DNA of 64,000 nt from positions 248,001-312,000 of the forward strand of contig CAWEYR010000030.1 in the NCBI GenBank assembly GCA_963813345.1. The letters are read 5' to 3'. The DNA is from CAWDDA01 sp963813345. GTDB taxonomy: Bacteria; Acidobacteriota; Blastocatellia; RBC074. A model generated the notes under the pieces. That model saw nothing but the letters and a program-made list of their open reading frames with translations. It did no database searches and was not told the origin of the DNA. The first letter of the stretch is position 1. Each line of letters starts with the position of its first letter. The translations under genes and the position numbers were made by a program. Positions 35,139 to 45,068 of the stretch are shown here, one piece after another.

Positions 35139-36407
35139 ATGTCAAAACTCAGGATCACTTTTCTTTGCCAGTATTTTCCTCCTGAAATGGGAGCGCCTTC
35201 TGCACGCACCTGGGAGCACGCTCGACACTGGGTCAGCCTGGGGAATCAGGTGACTGTGATCACGGGATTCCCAAACCACCCAACTGGCATCATCAGGCCC
35301 GAATACCGTGGGTACTTCACGAAGCGAGAAAGAATTGACGGAATCGACGTGCTGAGGACGTGGGTCTATGTAGCACCGAACAAGGGCTTTACAAAACGCG
35401 TGCTCAACTTTGCATCATTCTTTTTTTCTTCGCTCTTTCTTGGAGCGTTGAAGACGGACCGCCCTGATGTTGTCGTGGGTACGTCGCCCCAGTTCTTATG
35501 TGCGGTATCGGCTTATCTCCTTAGCTGCGTGAAGCGTGTGCCGTTTGTTTTTGAAGTTCGGGACATCTGGCCGCAGTCGGCCGTTGAGCTTGGCGCACTA
35601 CACAACCGGACACTCATTCGAATGCTCGCATCGATGGAGGCATTCTTATATCGTCGTGCTGCGCTGATTGTCGGTGTCGCCGAGTCGACCAGGCAGTATC
35701 TGCTTTCAAAGGGGGTTCCTGCGGAAAAGATCGCTATCATCCCGAACGGAATCGATAAGCGTTTTATCGAGACAGAAGTGATGGCGTCAGTCGCCCCGCG
35801 TTTTGATAACCGGTTTGTAGTTTCGTACATCGGCACGCACGGGATGTCACACGCGCTCGACACGGTTCTACATGCCGCAAAAAAGCTTGAGACAGAACAA
35901 GACATCCACTTTCTCTTTGTCGGTGAAGGTGCTGAGAAGGATAATCTGCTCAAGCTCGCGAGCGATCTTGAGCTTTCGAATGTGACCTTTTTGAATGAAC
36001 AGCCTCGCGAAGAATTGATCGGTTACTATCGAGCTTCAGATGTCAGCCTGGTTCCCTTGAAAAGATTACCGATCTTCAAACAGGTTCTACCGTCAAAGCT
36101 GTTTGAGTTGATGGGCACTAAAACAGCAATAATTTGCAGCGTCGAAGGTGAAGCTGCCGCGCTGGTTGATCGTGCTGGCGCTGGCCTTACAATCGAGCCA
36201 GAGAACGCCGATGCGCTTGTCCACGCGATCCAGCGGCTGAAAAGCGATCCCCAACTCCTCGAGCAGCTTCGAAAGAACGGGTACCAGTTTGTAATGGAGC
36301 ATTACTTGCGTTCCATTCTCGCCGAGAGTTATCTAGAATTTCTGGGGTGTGTTATAGATCGCCGGCATAAAGCGGAATCTGGCAATCCGATGACTTCTGA
36401 ATTGTAG
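35139..36407 (+). CDS. WbuB-like GT4 glycosyltransferase
   Basis: 422 residues. The N-terminus LRITFLCQYFPPEMGAPSAR, TGFPNHPTGII and VFEVRDIWPQSAVELG match WbuB-type transferases (L-fucosamine or similar amino-sugar transferases in O-antigen loci). The donor domain shows VVSYIGTHGMSHALDT, FLFVGEGAEKDNL and LPSKLFELMGTKTAII. The gene starts right after the palindrome and is intact. The sugar specificity is inferred from family resemblance only. Confidence 0.88.
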   Translation: MSKLRITFLCQYFPPEMGAPSARTWEHARHWVSLGNQVTVITGFPNHPTGIIRPEYRGYFTKRERIDGIDVLRTWVYVAPNKGFTKRVLNFASFFFSSLFLGALKTDRPDVVVGTSPQFLCAVSAYLLSCVKRVPFVFEVRDIWPQSAVELGALHNRTLIRMLASMEAFLYRRAALIVGVAESTRQYLLSKGVPAEKIAIIPNGIDKRFIETEVMASVAPRFDNRFVVSYIGTHGMSHALDTVLHAAKKLETEQDIHFLFVGEGAEKDNLLKLASDLELSNVTFLNEQPREELIGYYRASDVSLVPLKRLPIFKQVLPSKLFELMGTKTAIICSVEGEAAALVDRAGAGLTIEPENADALVHAIQRLKSDPQLLEQLRKNGYQFVMEHYLRSILAESYLEFLGCVIDRRHKAESGNPMTSEL

Positions 36408-36426
36408 TCAATCTTAACCGGAACAC

Positions 36427-37980
36427 ATGCGATCCTACCTGACCCTCTTTTCGATCTCGCTCGTGCTTGCACTGGTGATCACGCCATATGTGCGCCGCTG
36501 GGCAATCAAATGGGGAGCGATTGATCTGCCTGACAATGGCCGTCGGATACACCGCCGGCCGACCCCACGTCTCGGGGGAATCGCGATCTATCTGGCATTT
36601 ACTCTGACCCTGCTCTGCGTTCCCTTTCTTGGCAATATGGTCAGTGAGAGCTTCCGGTCGAACCTTACACGATTCGGGGCGCTGATCATCCCGGCCACTT
36701 TCATGTTTGCATTTGGCATCTGGGACGACTTTAAAGGGTCGAGCGCTCAGCAGAAGATCATCGCGCAGGTTATCGCAACAGTGATGATCTATTCGATGGG
36801 TTTTCGCATCGACACCCTGTCCTCGCCATTCGGAGGGATGTGGCATCTGGCTCCGATTATCAGCTTTCCTCTGACTGCCTTGTGGGTCGTGGGGATCACA
36901 AATGCGTTCAATCTGATTGACGGTGTCGATGGCCTCGCGGCCGGCGCGTCGGTTTTTGCGCTGGTTTCCATACTTTTCTTTTCAATCGCACAGGGCAACC
37001 CTGAGATCAGCCTGATTGCAGTGGTGCTTGTTGGCGCTGTAATCGGGTTTCTTCGATACAACTTCAACCCGGCGACGATTTTTCTTGGCGATTCGGGAAG
37101 CCTCTTTCTCGGCTTTGTCGCTGCGGCCCTTTCGCTCGCCGGTTCTCAAAAAGGATCGACAATCATTGCAGTCGCAATTCCGCTTGTCTCCTTTGGGTTA
37201 CCTGTGGTGGAGGCCGGGCTCTCGCTCGTGCGGCGCTTTCTCGGAGGCGATTCCCTTCTTGCAGGGGATCGGGGTCACATTCAGTCACATGCTGCTCAGG
37301 CGCGGGTTCAGTCAGCGACAGGTTGTGATCGTGCTCTATGCAGTTTGCGCACTTTTTTCGCTCTTTGGTCTGATGCTTCTCAATCCCCAGCGGAGCCTCG
37401 CAGCGCTCATCTTTTTCATACTTGGCATAGGAATCCTTTTTGGCGTTCAGCATTTGCGATACGCCGAGTTCAGTGAGCTTGGCAGCCAGATTCGCCGGGG
37501 TGTGCTTCGTCATCGGCGCGCTATGGCCGTCAATGTTCGTGTCAGGCGAACCACGGCAGGATTCTTGGTGGAGCGAAGAACGTGGATCAGTTCTTTGCGG
37601 CCCTCGACGCTATGCTTGACGAGAATGAATTCGACTGTGCCGTCCTCGAAGTCGAGCGAATATCACCTCCCTTTCTTGATTCGGCGGCGCGATTTGCTCA
37701 TATCATTGATCCGCAAGACAGCTTGCAAGTGATCTGGGCGTGGGAAGCTCGTGGAGTCAGGCTCTCTGACGTTTTTTCTTCACGCGACTATTGGACTCTA
37801 AAAGTTCCACTGAGTGGCCCGGAGGGAGAGTCCGTTGGCGCGGTGGTCTTTTATCGCGCCCTTTCCGACGACGATGCCCTTGTTGACCTCAGGAATATCT
37901 GTGGACCGCTTCAGCGCGAGCTTGGTGCCGCGCTTGTAAGGCTAATGGAAATGGAGGGTGAGGTCGCTGCTCGCAAATGA
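36427..37980 (+). CDS. WecA/MraY-like initiating phosphoglycosyltransferase with C-terminal extension (two frameshifts)
   Basis: Polytopic enzyme that would transfer a sugar-1-phosphate to undecaprenyl phosphate and thus start repeat-unit synthesis. Motifs: RRIHRRPTPRLGGIAIYL, FGIWDDFKGSSAQQK (catalytic Asp pair), NAFNLIDGVDGLAAG and NFNPATIFLGDSGSLFLG. The frame breaks near 37280, just after GDRGHI; dropping one base gives SHMLLRRGFSQRQVV. A second break lies near 37557, where one missing base joins NVRVRRTTA to RILGGAKNVDQFFAALD. The C-terminal ~170-residue extension (VDQFFAALDAMLDENEFDCAV to MEMEGEVAARK) is soluble. The repaired protein has about 517 residues. Confidence 0.87.
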
Positions 37981-37996
37981 GAGAGGAAGCGAAGAT

Positions 37997-38023
37997 TCCG
38001 CCTGAAGGCGGTACAACGTACCC
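37997..38023. repeat. Half copy of family B repeat between convergent genes
   Basis: TCCGCCTGAAGGCGGTACAA followed by CGTACCC matches one arm of the family B elements. The CCGCCT-GA-AGGCGG part is itself a hairpin. It lies between the converging initiating-transferase and YkgJ genes and may act as a terminator. Confidence 0.7.
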
Positions 38024-38027
38024 ACGA

Positions 38028-38405
38028 TTATCTTTCGAGTGGGATGAATTCCGGATCGTCCTGATGCTCGCGCTCCCAGCTGAGGAGGTCGAAATAACGG
38101 CATCTGCGCGAGTCGGGGTAATCACGACAGACTCCAGGTCGATGTTCGTAGACCGTGCAACGGCGTTCGGTAGGATGAAAGAACTGGCAGGTGCTCTTGT
38201 ATACTGTGTCCTTGCGATGGCGAAGAACGCGGCCATAATCCTTAATCACTTTGGTGAAGCGCTCTTCGGCCTCTTCGTAGGTTATCGTGAAGCGCGCGGC
38301 GAGACGTTTGATGTCGCGCCGGGTAACGATGATGTGGTCGTAAGAGCAGCAATACCCGGGACACTTGGAACAGTCATAGAGGACTGGAAGCGAACTGTTT
38401 GCCAT
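38028..38405 (-). CDS. YkgJ family cysteine-cluster protein
   Basis: 125 residues with the cysteine pattern DCSKCPGYCC near the N-terminus, then TCQFFHPTERRC, RPGVCRDYP and RRCRYF. This matches YkgJ (zinc/iron-chelating cluster) proteins, whose biochemical role is unclear. It is divergent from the molybdopterin oxidoreductase gene with about 50 bases between starts, so the two may share a regulatory region. The plus-strand open frame opposite it has no recognisable family. Confidence 0.88.
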   Translation of the reverse strand: MANSSLPVLYDCSKCPGYCCSYDHIIVTRRDIKRLAARFTITYEEAEERFTKVIKDYGRVLRHRKDTVYKSTCQFFHPTERRCTVYEHRPGVCRDYPDSRRCRYFDLLSWEREHQDDPEFIPLER

Positions 38406-38455
38406 ATGATTGACGGCGAATACTTACCACAAACGCCCGACAAACTACAGCCTCA

Positions 38456-40690
38456 ATGAGCCGATCCGAGCGAATCAGCCTCGTACCGGCCGGAATCGGG
38501 CAAACTAAACCACATCACTATCGCGACATGGCGCGTATTGTCTGGCGCAATCGCGACCAGCTTCCGTATGCATGGCGAATCCTCACGCGAGGGGTCTGCG
38601 ACGGTTGCGCCCTCGGAACCACCGGTCTGCACGATTTCACGATCGAGGGAGTTCATCTCTGCATGGTGCGCCTGGAGCTGCTCAGGCTGAACACTGCGCC
38701 GGCGCTCGATGTACGCGCTCTCGAAAATGCTGAAGCTCTTGCCAGGCTCAAATCGCAGGAGCTGAGAGACCTCGGTCGCATTCCGTACCCTATGTTGCGT
38801 CGCAGGGGAGATCGAGGATTCCGTCGCATCAGCTGGGATGAGGCGATTGCAATTGCCGGAGATGCCGTCGCTCGAACCGATCCGCGAAACATCGCTTTCT
38901 ATCTCACAAGTCGCGGCCTGACAAATGAAACCTATTACGTGACGCAGAAAGTGGCCCGGTTCCTCGGCACAAACAATGTCGACAATTCTGCTCGCATCTG
39001 CCATTCCCCCTCAACCGTGGCGCTCAAAAGCGCTCTCGGCGTTCCGGCGACCACGTGTTCCTACTCGGATTGGATTGGCTCGGACCTTCTCGTGTTCTTT
39101 GGAAGCAATACACCCAACAATCAACCGGTCACGACCAAGTACATCTATGAGGCACTGAAGAAGGGAACGAAAGTTGTCGTCGTCAATCCCTATCGCGAAC
39201 CGGGTCTCGAGCGGTACTGGATACCTTCGATCGCCGAGAGCGCTCTCTTCGGCACTCGGATTACTCAGGAGAAGGACTTTTTTCACGTCAACATCAATGG
39301 CGATCGCGCATTCATCGCAGGAGTGATCAAGCACCTTATCGAACAGGGCTGGACAAACAACGACTTCGTGAACGAGCACACCGAAGGCTTCGACGAATTG
39401 AAGAGCGGTCTTGCGGCCAAACCCTGGGAAGCCTTCGAAGCAGCCTCAGGAACGACTCGTGACGAGATGTTGCGGTTTGCGCGAATTCTTTCAAATTCAC
39501 AATCCGCCGTCTTTGTATGGTCGATGGGTATCACCCAGCATCACTCCGGTGTGAGCAACGTGCGGGCGATCATTGACCTTGCGCTAAGTCGAGGTTTTGT
39601 CGGGAAGCCAAAGAGCGGTCTGATGGCTATTCGCGGCCATTCCGGAGTGCAGGGTGGCTCAGAGGTTGGCGCGGTTCCGTACCAGTTTCCGGGCGGACTG
39701 GCGGTGGACGAAGCGGGTGCGGCTCGCATGCGCGCACTGTGGGGATTCGAGGTGCCGGCGAGTCGAGGATTCAATGCAGTAGAGATGATCGACGCGGCAG
39801 CGCGAGGCGAGATCGACTGGTTTTATCAGATCGGAGGCAACTTTCTCGAGACGCTTCCGGAACCTGAATACGTGCGTGATGCCCTTGCCAGGATTCCTTT
39901 TCGTGTAGCTCAGGACATCGTGCTCAGCCCGCACATGTTTGTTGAGCCTCGCGACACCGTTTTGTTGTTGCCGGCTCAAACGCGCTATGAGCAGCGCGGA
40001 GGAGGAACCGAGACTACAACGGAGCGGCGTATCATCTTCAGTCCTGAGATTCCGGGCCGCCGCATTGGCGAGGCTCGCTCCGAATGGGAGATTCCGATGC
40101 TGATAGCAGAGCGAGCGAGGCCCCGTGATGCGCACCAGATACACTTTGACGATAGCGAATCGATTCGGCGTGAAATCTCAGCCGCTGTTCCGTTTTATGC
40201 CGGAATCGAAAACCTGCGCGAAGCAGGCGATGCGATTCAATGGGGCGGTCAGCGGCTTTGCGAGGACGCGAATGGCCGGCCACATTTCCTGACCTCGAGT
40301 GGACGCGCCAGGTTCTCGACGATCGAGATCGACGAGCCCGGACACTTGAAATCGGATGGGCGATTTCGATTGGCAACGCGGCGCGGGAAACAGTTCAACG
40401 GCATGATCCAGAGTGATTATGACCCGCTGACGGGTGCAAAACGCGACGATGTATTCATCAGCCGCGTCGACGCTGAAGAACTTGGCATCTCCGATGGCGA
40501 TCGCATCCTGCTCCGCAGCGACATCGGCGAGTTTCGTGGCCGATGCCGCGTGTCACCCATTACGCCTGGAAACGTCGAAGTGCATTGGCCGGAAGGTAAT
40601 GTTCTGGTCAAGCGTGGCATCGTCGATGCTGAATGCGGAATCCCGGATTTTAACGCTACCGTGACGATCGAAGCGGCAACCGTGAAATGA
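38456..40690 (+). CDS. YdeP-like molybdopterin oxidoreductase (FdhF family)
   Basis: 744 residues, a bis-molybdopterin enzyme of the FdhF/YdeP group. An N-terminal cysteine cluster (VCDGCALGTTG, then HLCMVRL near residue 65) resembles the Fe-S motif of the family. The molybdopterin domain includes FYLTSRGLTNETYYVTQK, NSARICHSPST, WIGSDLLVFFGSNTPNNQP and GHSGVQGGSEVGAVPYQFPGG. The C-terminal molydopterin-binding domain ends near SRVDAEELGISDGDRILLRSD. Selenocysteine is not used: the expected position reads ICHSP with ordinary Cys. Related proteins are linked to acid resistance or unknown oxidations. The 3' end overlaps the convergent CPBP gene by 35 bases. Confidence 0.88.
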   Translation: MSRSERISLVPAGIGQTKPHHYRDMARIVWRNRDQLPYAWRILTRGVCDGCALGTTGLHDFTIEGVHLCMVRLELLRLNTAPALDVRALENAEALARLKSQELRDLGRIPYPMLRRRGDRGFRRISWDEAIAIAGDAVARTDPRNIAFYLTSRGLTNETYYVTQKVARFLGTNNVDNSARICHSPSTVALKSALGVPATTCSYSDWIGSDLLVFFGSNTPNNQPVTTKYIYEALKKGTKVVVVNPYREPGLERYWIPSIAESALFGTRITQEKDFFHVNINGDRAFIAGVIKHLIEQGWTNNDFVNEHTEGFDELKSGLAAKPWEAFEAASGTTRDEMLRFARILSNSQSAVFVWSMGITQHHSGVSNVRAIIDLALSRGFVGKPKSGLMAIRGHSGVQGGSEVGAVPYQFPGGLAVDEAGAARMRALWGFEVPASRGFNAVEMIDAAARGEIDWFYQIGGNFLETLPEPEYVRDALARIPFRVAQDIVLSPHMFVEPRDTVLLLPAQTRYEQRGGGTETTTERRIIFSPEIPGRRIGEARSEWEIPMLIAERARPRDAHQIHFDDSESIRREISAAVPFYAGIENLREAGDAIQWGGQRLCEDANGRPHFLTSSGRARFSTIEIDEPGHLKSDGRFRLATRRGKQFNGMIQSDYDPLTGAKRDDVFISRVDAEELGISDGDRILLRSDIGEFRGRCRVSPITPGNVEVHWPEGNVLVKRGIVDAECGIPDFNATVTIEAATVK

Positions 40691-41525
40691 CAAAGGTAGC
40701 CGCAATCAGTACCAGTGTCGCGGCCACTCCTCCTTCGGGCCCGTAATCTCCCCCCGTCAACCACACAGGCTCGGCGCTCTCGGCGGCAAGCAGAGTACGG
40801 GCTGGTAAGTGGAGACCACTCACCGGCAAGCCGTAAAGCGCACCCATCGTCCAGTTCCATCCGATGTGAAGACCGGCTGGGAACCAGAGCGTCCGTGTCT
40901 TCAAGTAAGCGACGCCCAGCCAGACTCCCGCGATACAAGTGTTCACAGGAGAAAGCAGTGTCAATGACGGATTTGCCTGGTGAGCAAAGGTGAAAATCAA
41001 TGCCGAGGCAACGACCGCGGCTGCAGACGGAAGACTGCGGAGAAGTGTTTGGAGTGGATAGCCTCGAAAAAGAATCTCCTCAAAGCTGCCAGCGACACCG
41101 AACAGTGCCAATGCCCCGAGGACCTCGTAGGATGCAACGAGCGTCGGACCTTGAGAAACGTTGACCGTCGTCCCACCACCGAGACTCTGAATCAACAACA
41201 CTGCACTCATCATCACAAAGCTGACCCCAAAGCCCAACGCTATATCGCGCACGCATCCGCGATGCGGGAAGCATCCGAGCGAGGAAAGGTTGATCTGATC
41301 CAGAAAGCGAAGACAGATCCATGAGATAAACAGGACCCAGGTGATCGCGACAAAATAGAAAATGATCGTGGCGACACTCACGGCGACCTCATTGCCCTGA
41401 GCGATTGTTGGCGTGTCGCGATATACAGACGTTGCAAGCTGCGGAAGGAAAACGAGCGTTGAGAAGATGGCAAGACGCCAGATGCCGCGAAGCAGATGCG
41501 TATCGGGATTGATGAAAATCTTCAT
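40656..41525 (-). CDS. CPBP family intramembrane glutamic protease
   Basis: 289 residues with about seven membrane segments. The conserved EEILFRG (near residue 148), FTFAHQANP and a distal HIGWNW motif correspond to the three motifs of CPBP/Abi (CAAX-processing-like) proteases. Substrates of bacterial members are mostly unknown. The 5' end is separated from the next gene by the family C palindrome. Start ATG 41525 gives a short soluble N-terminus before the first hydrophobic segment. Confidence 0.88.
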   Translation of the reverse strand: MKIFINPDTHLLRGIWRLAIFSTLVFLPQLATSVYRDTPTIAQGNEVAVSVATIIFYFVAITWVLFISWICLRFLDQINLSSLGCFPHRGCVRDIALGFGVSFVMMSAVLLIQSLGGGTTVNVSQGPTLVASYEVLGALALFGVAGSFEEILFRGYPLQTLLRSLPSAAAVVASALIFTFAHQANPSLTLLSPVNTCIAGVWLGVAYLKTRTLWFPAGLHIGWNWTMGALYGLPVSGLHLPARTLLAAESAEPVWLTGGDYGPEGGVAATLVLIAATFVISRLPLRSSR

Positions 41526-41534
41526 TCGAGTAAA

Positions 41535-41624
41535 TTTGGAGTGCGGCGGCTTGGCGCCGCTTTAGTCTCCCGCCGAGTAATCCGATCGGGAGACTAAAGC
41601 GGCGCCAAGCCGCCGCACTCCAAA
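41535..41624. repeat. Family C palindrome, 38-bp arms
   Basis: A perfect inverted repeat (41535-41572 / 41587-41624) begins TTTGGAGTGCGGCGGCTTGG and continues CGCCGCTTTAGTCTCCCG; the 14-base loop is GCCGAGTAATCCGA-like. It lies between divergent genes (CPBP protease and a GT-C-like protein). The degenerate relative is at 809-912. Confidence 0.95.
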
Positions 41625-41658
41625 TAGGGCTCTCTCGCGTGCTATGATCGCGCGATTG

Positions 41659-43195
41659 ATGAGTCCATAAGCTCCGCACCCTCTACCAGAGCGATACTGC
41701 ATTCTCTATCACGCTGGCTTCCGTGTTTCTGCTGCTTTCAATCGTGGGCGTCTTGCAGCACGAGATGTGGCGCGACGAGCTCGAGAACTGGCTCGTTCCA
41801 AGAGACAGCTCGTCACTCGCCGAGCTTTTTCATATCAGAAGGTACGGCGGCCACCCAGGTCTATGGTACCTGATTCTGTATCCGATCTCTCGCGTCACTC
41901 GCGATCCATTCGCGATGCAGCTTGTTCATGTGCTGCTTGCATCAGGCGCAATTTTCATATTGGCGCGGTGGTCACCGTTCAGCAGGCTTCAAAAACTTCT
42001 CTTCACCTTCGGATACTTTCCATTTTTCGAATATGCCCTCATCAGCCGGAACTATGTCATCAGCGAGCTGCTCATCTTTGCTCTTTGCGCGCTGCTCGGG
42101 ACAGCACGAGCAAGACCACTATATCTTTCATTTATCCTCTTTCTTCTCGCTAATACGACGATATATGGCCTGATCATTGCCGTCGCGATAACCCTGGCTC
42201 TTCTCTATCGATGGCTCAGGCAAAGGCAAGTGGGGAGCAGAGACGCGGTGGAATGGAAAGAGATCGTTCTCTTCCTGACAATCGTTACTGCCGGTGTCGC
42301 GGTCTCTGTGCTATCGGTTAGGCAGCCTCCCGACGCGGGCTTCGCCGCTGCCTGGTACCTGAACCTGGACCTTCGCAAGGCAGCTATCGTCTTGACCACG
42401 ATCTTTCAGGCCTATGTGCCCATACCGAACTTCTTCAACTACCACTTCTGGAACACGAACATCTTCATGCGGGGGGTGGGTTCGATAGCTGCCGCATTCA
42501 TCTCAGCAGGCCTGATCATGTTTTCGGTGGCTCTGTTTGCGCGCAGACGAGCTGTTTTGTTGCTTTATCTCACCGGGACGCTGGGGATTCTCCTGTTCAC
42601 CTACGTAAAGTACTACGGATACCTGAGGCATAACGGGAATCTTTTCCTGCTCTTGATCGCCTGCTTGTGGCTTTCGTCCGATAGTTCAGAGTCGGCTCCA
42701 GATGACGCAAAACAAAATCGCATCACAAGCTTCGTTCAGCGTTACAAGGGAGTTTTCATCACCGGGATTCTATGCCTTCACATTCCCGGTGGCATCTTTG
42801 CCTGGGCTATGGACTTCGTCTATCCGTTTTCGTCCATTCGGCCAACTGCAGATTACATCAAGTCGGCAGGTTTGCAGGAAATGCTCGTGGTTGCGAGTGA
42901 CGAGAGGTTTGTTTCACCGATCACGGGATATTTAGACAAGAGGTTCTATTACCCCGATAGTGAGCGGTTCGGGACTCACATCGTGTACAACAACCGAACG
43001 CGCGGACGGAGTGCGACGGAGATACTCGAGAGGGCTCGACAGTTTCTGCATCAGGGAAATCCGGCGGTGTTACTTGTCTTGTCCTTCAAGCTCACAGATC
43101 GTTCTCCCGATTTGAACGTCGAGGAGCTCAAACATTTCGAAAGCGGCATAGTTGGTGATGAGGAATACTTTCTGTATCGCGTACGCTTGATGTAA
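41659..43195 (+). CDS. GT-C-like polytopic glycosyltransferase-related protein 1
   Basis: A membrane protein of about 510 residues with 11 or so hydrophobic segments. Between segments 1 and 2 is MWRDELENWLVPR and GHPGLWYLI, matching the D-E loop of GT-C enzymes that use polyprenyl-phosphate sugars. A GTG at 41723 opens the frame, but it cuts the first membrane helix. ATG 41659 would restore KLRTLYQSDTAFSITLASVF if one base near 41662 is extra, and I prefer it. A C-terminal soluble domain follows about residue 390. It is outside the main EPS locus but may glycosylate a lipid or protein. Confidence 0.65.
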
Positions 43196-43202
43196 CTCGC
43201 CC

Positions 43203-44756
43203 ATGCCTTTGACCAGTCGAATCAGACAAAGGTTGTCAGACCCATACATAGCGATCGCATCCGTGGTTTTGTTCGCGGTGACTGTCTTCACTACAGTCCG
43301 TGCCAGCGTGATGGCCGCGACAATCGATGAATCGCGTACTTACTTCGAGCATATCAGGAAAGGGCTGTCGTTCATCCTTCTCGATTTTCACGGTCAGAAT
43401 CACACACTGCAGTCAATCGCAACGTTCTGGTTTACTAATCTCTTCGGACTGTCGCTTTTCAGCCTCCGGCTCGGATCAATCATCGGTATGGTGATCTACA
43501 CGTTAGCGTGTGCCCGGCTGGCCCGAATCTACACCAGGGAACCACTTCTTTATGCGCTAACGCTGCTGGCTCTGACGATCAATCCGCTTGTGCTGGACAT
43601 GGCTGTGCTCGCTCGAGGTTACAGTCTGGCTCTCGGATTCTTCGTGGCCGCACTCGCAGTGTGTGCGACCGAGCTTCAGAAGGATAAGGGAGCACAGGGA
43701 TGGAAAACGACACTCACAAGTTCATTGCTCATCAGTTGTTTCTGCAGTCTCTCGGTCGCGGCCAACCTCGCTTTCGCTTTCGCTAACATCAGCTTGATTG
43801 CTGTTTATGGGGTGTGGACTTCACTCCGCTGGCTTGCAGCAAGCCATTCAGACTCGCGGTGGACGAAGACGGCGGTCAATGTGCTGACGCTGGGCCTGCC
43901 GGGTGCTGCCGTCTATCTGGCGGTCAACCCGGCGATTATGCGGATAAGCTTTGAGACAATCTATTTCGGCTCCAGATCGTGGCGAGCATCCTACCATGAT
44001 CTGCTGTCGATTCTTTTCGGCGATCCGATGGCGGCACTCAAGTTTTTGCCGTTTGCGCGAATGGCTCATCATCTGCTGATGCTTCTTGGGCTTTTCGTTT
44101 TGATTTACATTGCACTGGTTGTTGCTGGTGGATTGTTCGATAGTCGCAAATCGTTTCCAAAGCTCGATCAGCACGACAGAAACTGGCTGTTGCTGGTGCT
44201 CATATTTACGGTGATAGTGACAATTCACACGGTGGATCATCATTGGCTCTCGGGTCGCCCTCTCCCTTTGAACAGGACCGGACTATTTCTTCTGCCGCTC
44301 GGGATTCTGATTTTTGCCTCTTCGATAGCTGGTGTGAAGAATCGCGCGGCTGCATTACTCGGAACGAGATTCTCCAGGATTCTCGTTTACAGCGGAAGAT
44401 TTCTGTTAGCGCTCCTGGTTCTGTCGTTCCTGATCTGTTTGCGTGTGTCGTGGGTTTTCCTGTGGAAGTACGATGCAGGTGCACCTGAGGTCGTACAGGC
44501 GGTTTCAGCTTACGCCAGGGAACACGGGATCAAGAGAATTGGCGTCGAATGGCACCTCTCGCCCGCCATGCGTTTCCACGACGAGCTTCAACGAGAGATG
44601 ACCTTGCCCGAGATCCAGGATCTGCACGACGATACGAACACGACCGGCGAGTCGCTCTTTGTGCTGCCCGACCGTAAGTATGTGACCATAGAGCAGGAAC
44701 ATCTCAAGATCATTTATGAACATCCCCTTTCAAAGGTGGTTGTGGCAGTACGATAG
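43203..44756 (+). CDS. GT-C-like polytopic membrane protein 2
   Basis: 517 residues with about ten hydrophobic segments. The acidic pair in MAATIDESRTYFEHI after the first segment and the later HSxxLxS-type loop resemble the catalytic D-E of GT-C transferases, and its neighbour at 41659 has the same layout. A soluble C-terminal domain contains GIKRIGVEWHLSPAMRFHDE. The two genes are 8 bases apart and are likely co-transcribed and perhaps homologous. The function is inferred from topology alone. Confidence 0.6.
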   Translation: MPLTSRIRQRLSDPYIAIASVVLFAVTVFTTVRASVMAATIDESRTYFEHIRKGLSFILLDFHGQNHTLQSIATFWFTNLFGLSLFSLRLGSIIGMVIYTLACARLARIYTREPLLYALTLLALTINPLVLDMAVLARGYSLALGFFVAALAVCATELQKDKGAQGWKTTLTSSLLISCFCSLSVAANLAFAFANISLIAVYGVWTSLRWLAASHSDSRWTKTAVNVLTLGLPGAAVYLAVNPAIMRISFETIYFGSRSWRASYHDLLSILFGDPMAALKFLPFARMAHHLLMLLGLFVLIYIALVVAGGLFDSRKSFPKLDQHDRNWLLLVLIFTVIVTIHTVDHHWLSGRPLPLNRTGLFLLPLGILIFASSIAGVKNRAAALLGTRFSRILVYSGRFLLALLVLSFLICLRVSWVFLWKYDAGAPEVVQAVSAYAREHGIKRIGVEWHLSPAMRFHDELQREMTLPEIQDLHDDTNTTGESLFVLPDRKYVTIEQEHLKIIYEHPLSKVVVAVR

Positions 44757-44759
44757 ACT

Positions 44760-45059
44760 ATGATTCATATCAGCGTTGCTGAGGGGAGCCTCACGATACC
44801 ATTTCACGTTCTGCCTCGAGCTTCAATAACGAAAATTGTAGGCGAGATGGATGGAGCGGTGAAAATACGACTGGCAGCCCCACCCGTTGACGGTGCTGCA
44901 AACCTCGAGCTGATCAGATTCGTCTCGAAACTCCTCGGCATTTCGCGGAACAATGTCGAGATTGCCTCCGGGATTACCGCAAGACGCAAGATACTGCGAG
45001 TCAAGGGTATCTCGCTCGAACGATGTACCAGTGCGTTCGAGAAGAGCGGCCTCCGCTAA
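44760..45059 (+). CDS. DUF167 (YggU-like) protein
   Basis: 99 residues. The motifs FHVLPRASITKIVGEMDGAVK, LAAPPVDGAANLELIRF and KLLGISRNNVEIASGITARRK are characteristic of the small DUF167/YggU fold, a conserved bacterial and archaeal protein of unknown function. It starts four bases after the membrane protein gene and precedes an AraC-type gene, so it could be part of the same transcript. Confidence 0.9.
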   Translation: MIHISVAEGSLTIPFHVLPRASITKIVGEMDGAVKIRLAAPPVDGAANLELIRFVSKLLGISRNNVEIASGITARRKILRVKGISLERCTSAFEKSGLR

Positions 45060-45068
45060 CGCGAAAAC

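Noticed and set aside
37977..38459. Plus-strand open frame opposite the YkgJ gene
   Set aside because: The minus-strand product has the full YkgJ cysteine pattern, while the plus-strand product has no recognisable motif.
38456..40690. Selenocysteine-containing formate dehydrogenase
   Set aside because: The expected position has a normal Cys codon (ICHSP) and there is no in-frame TGA with a SECIS-like hairpin.
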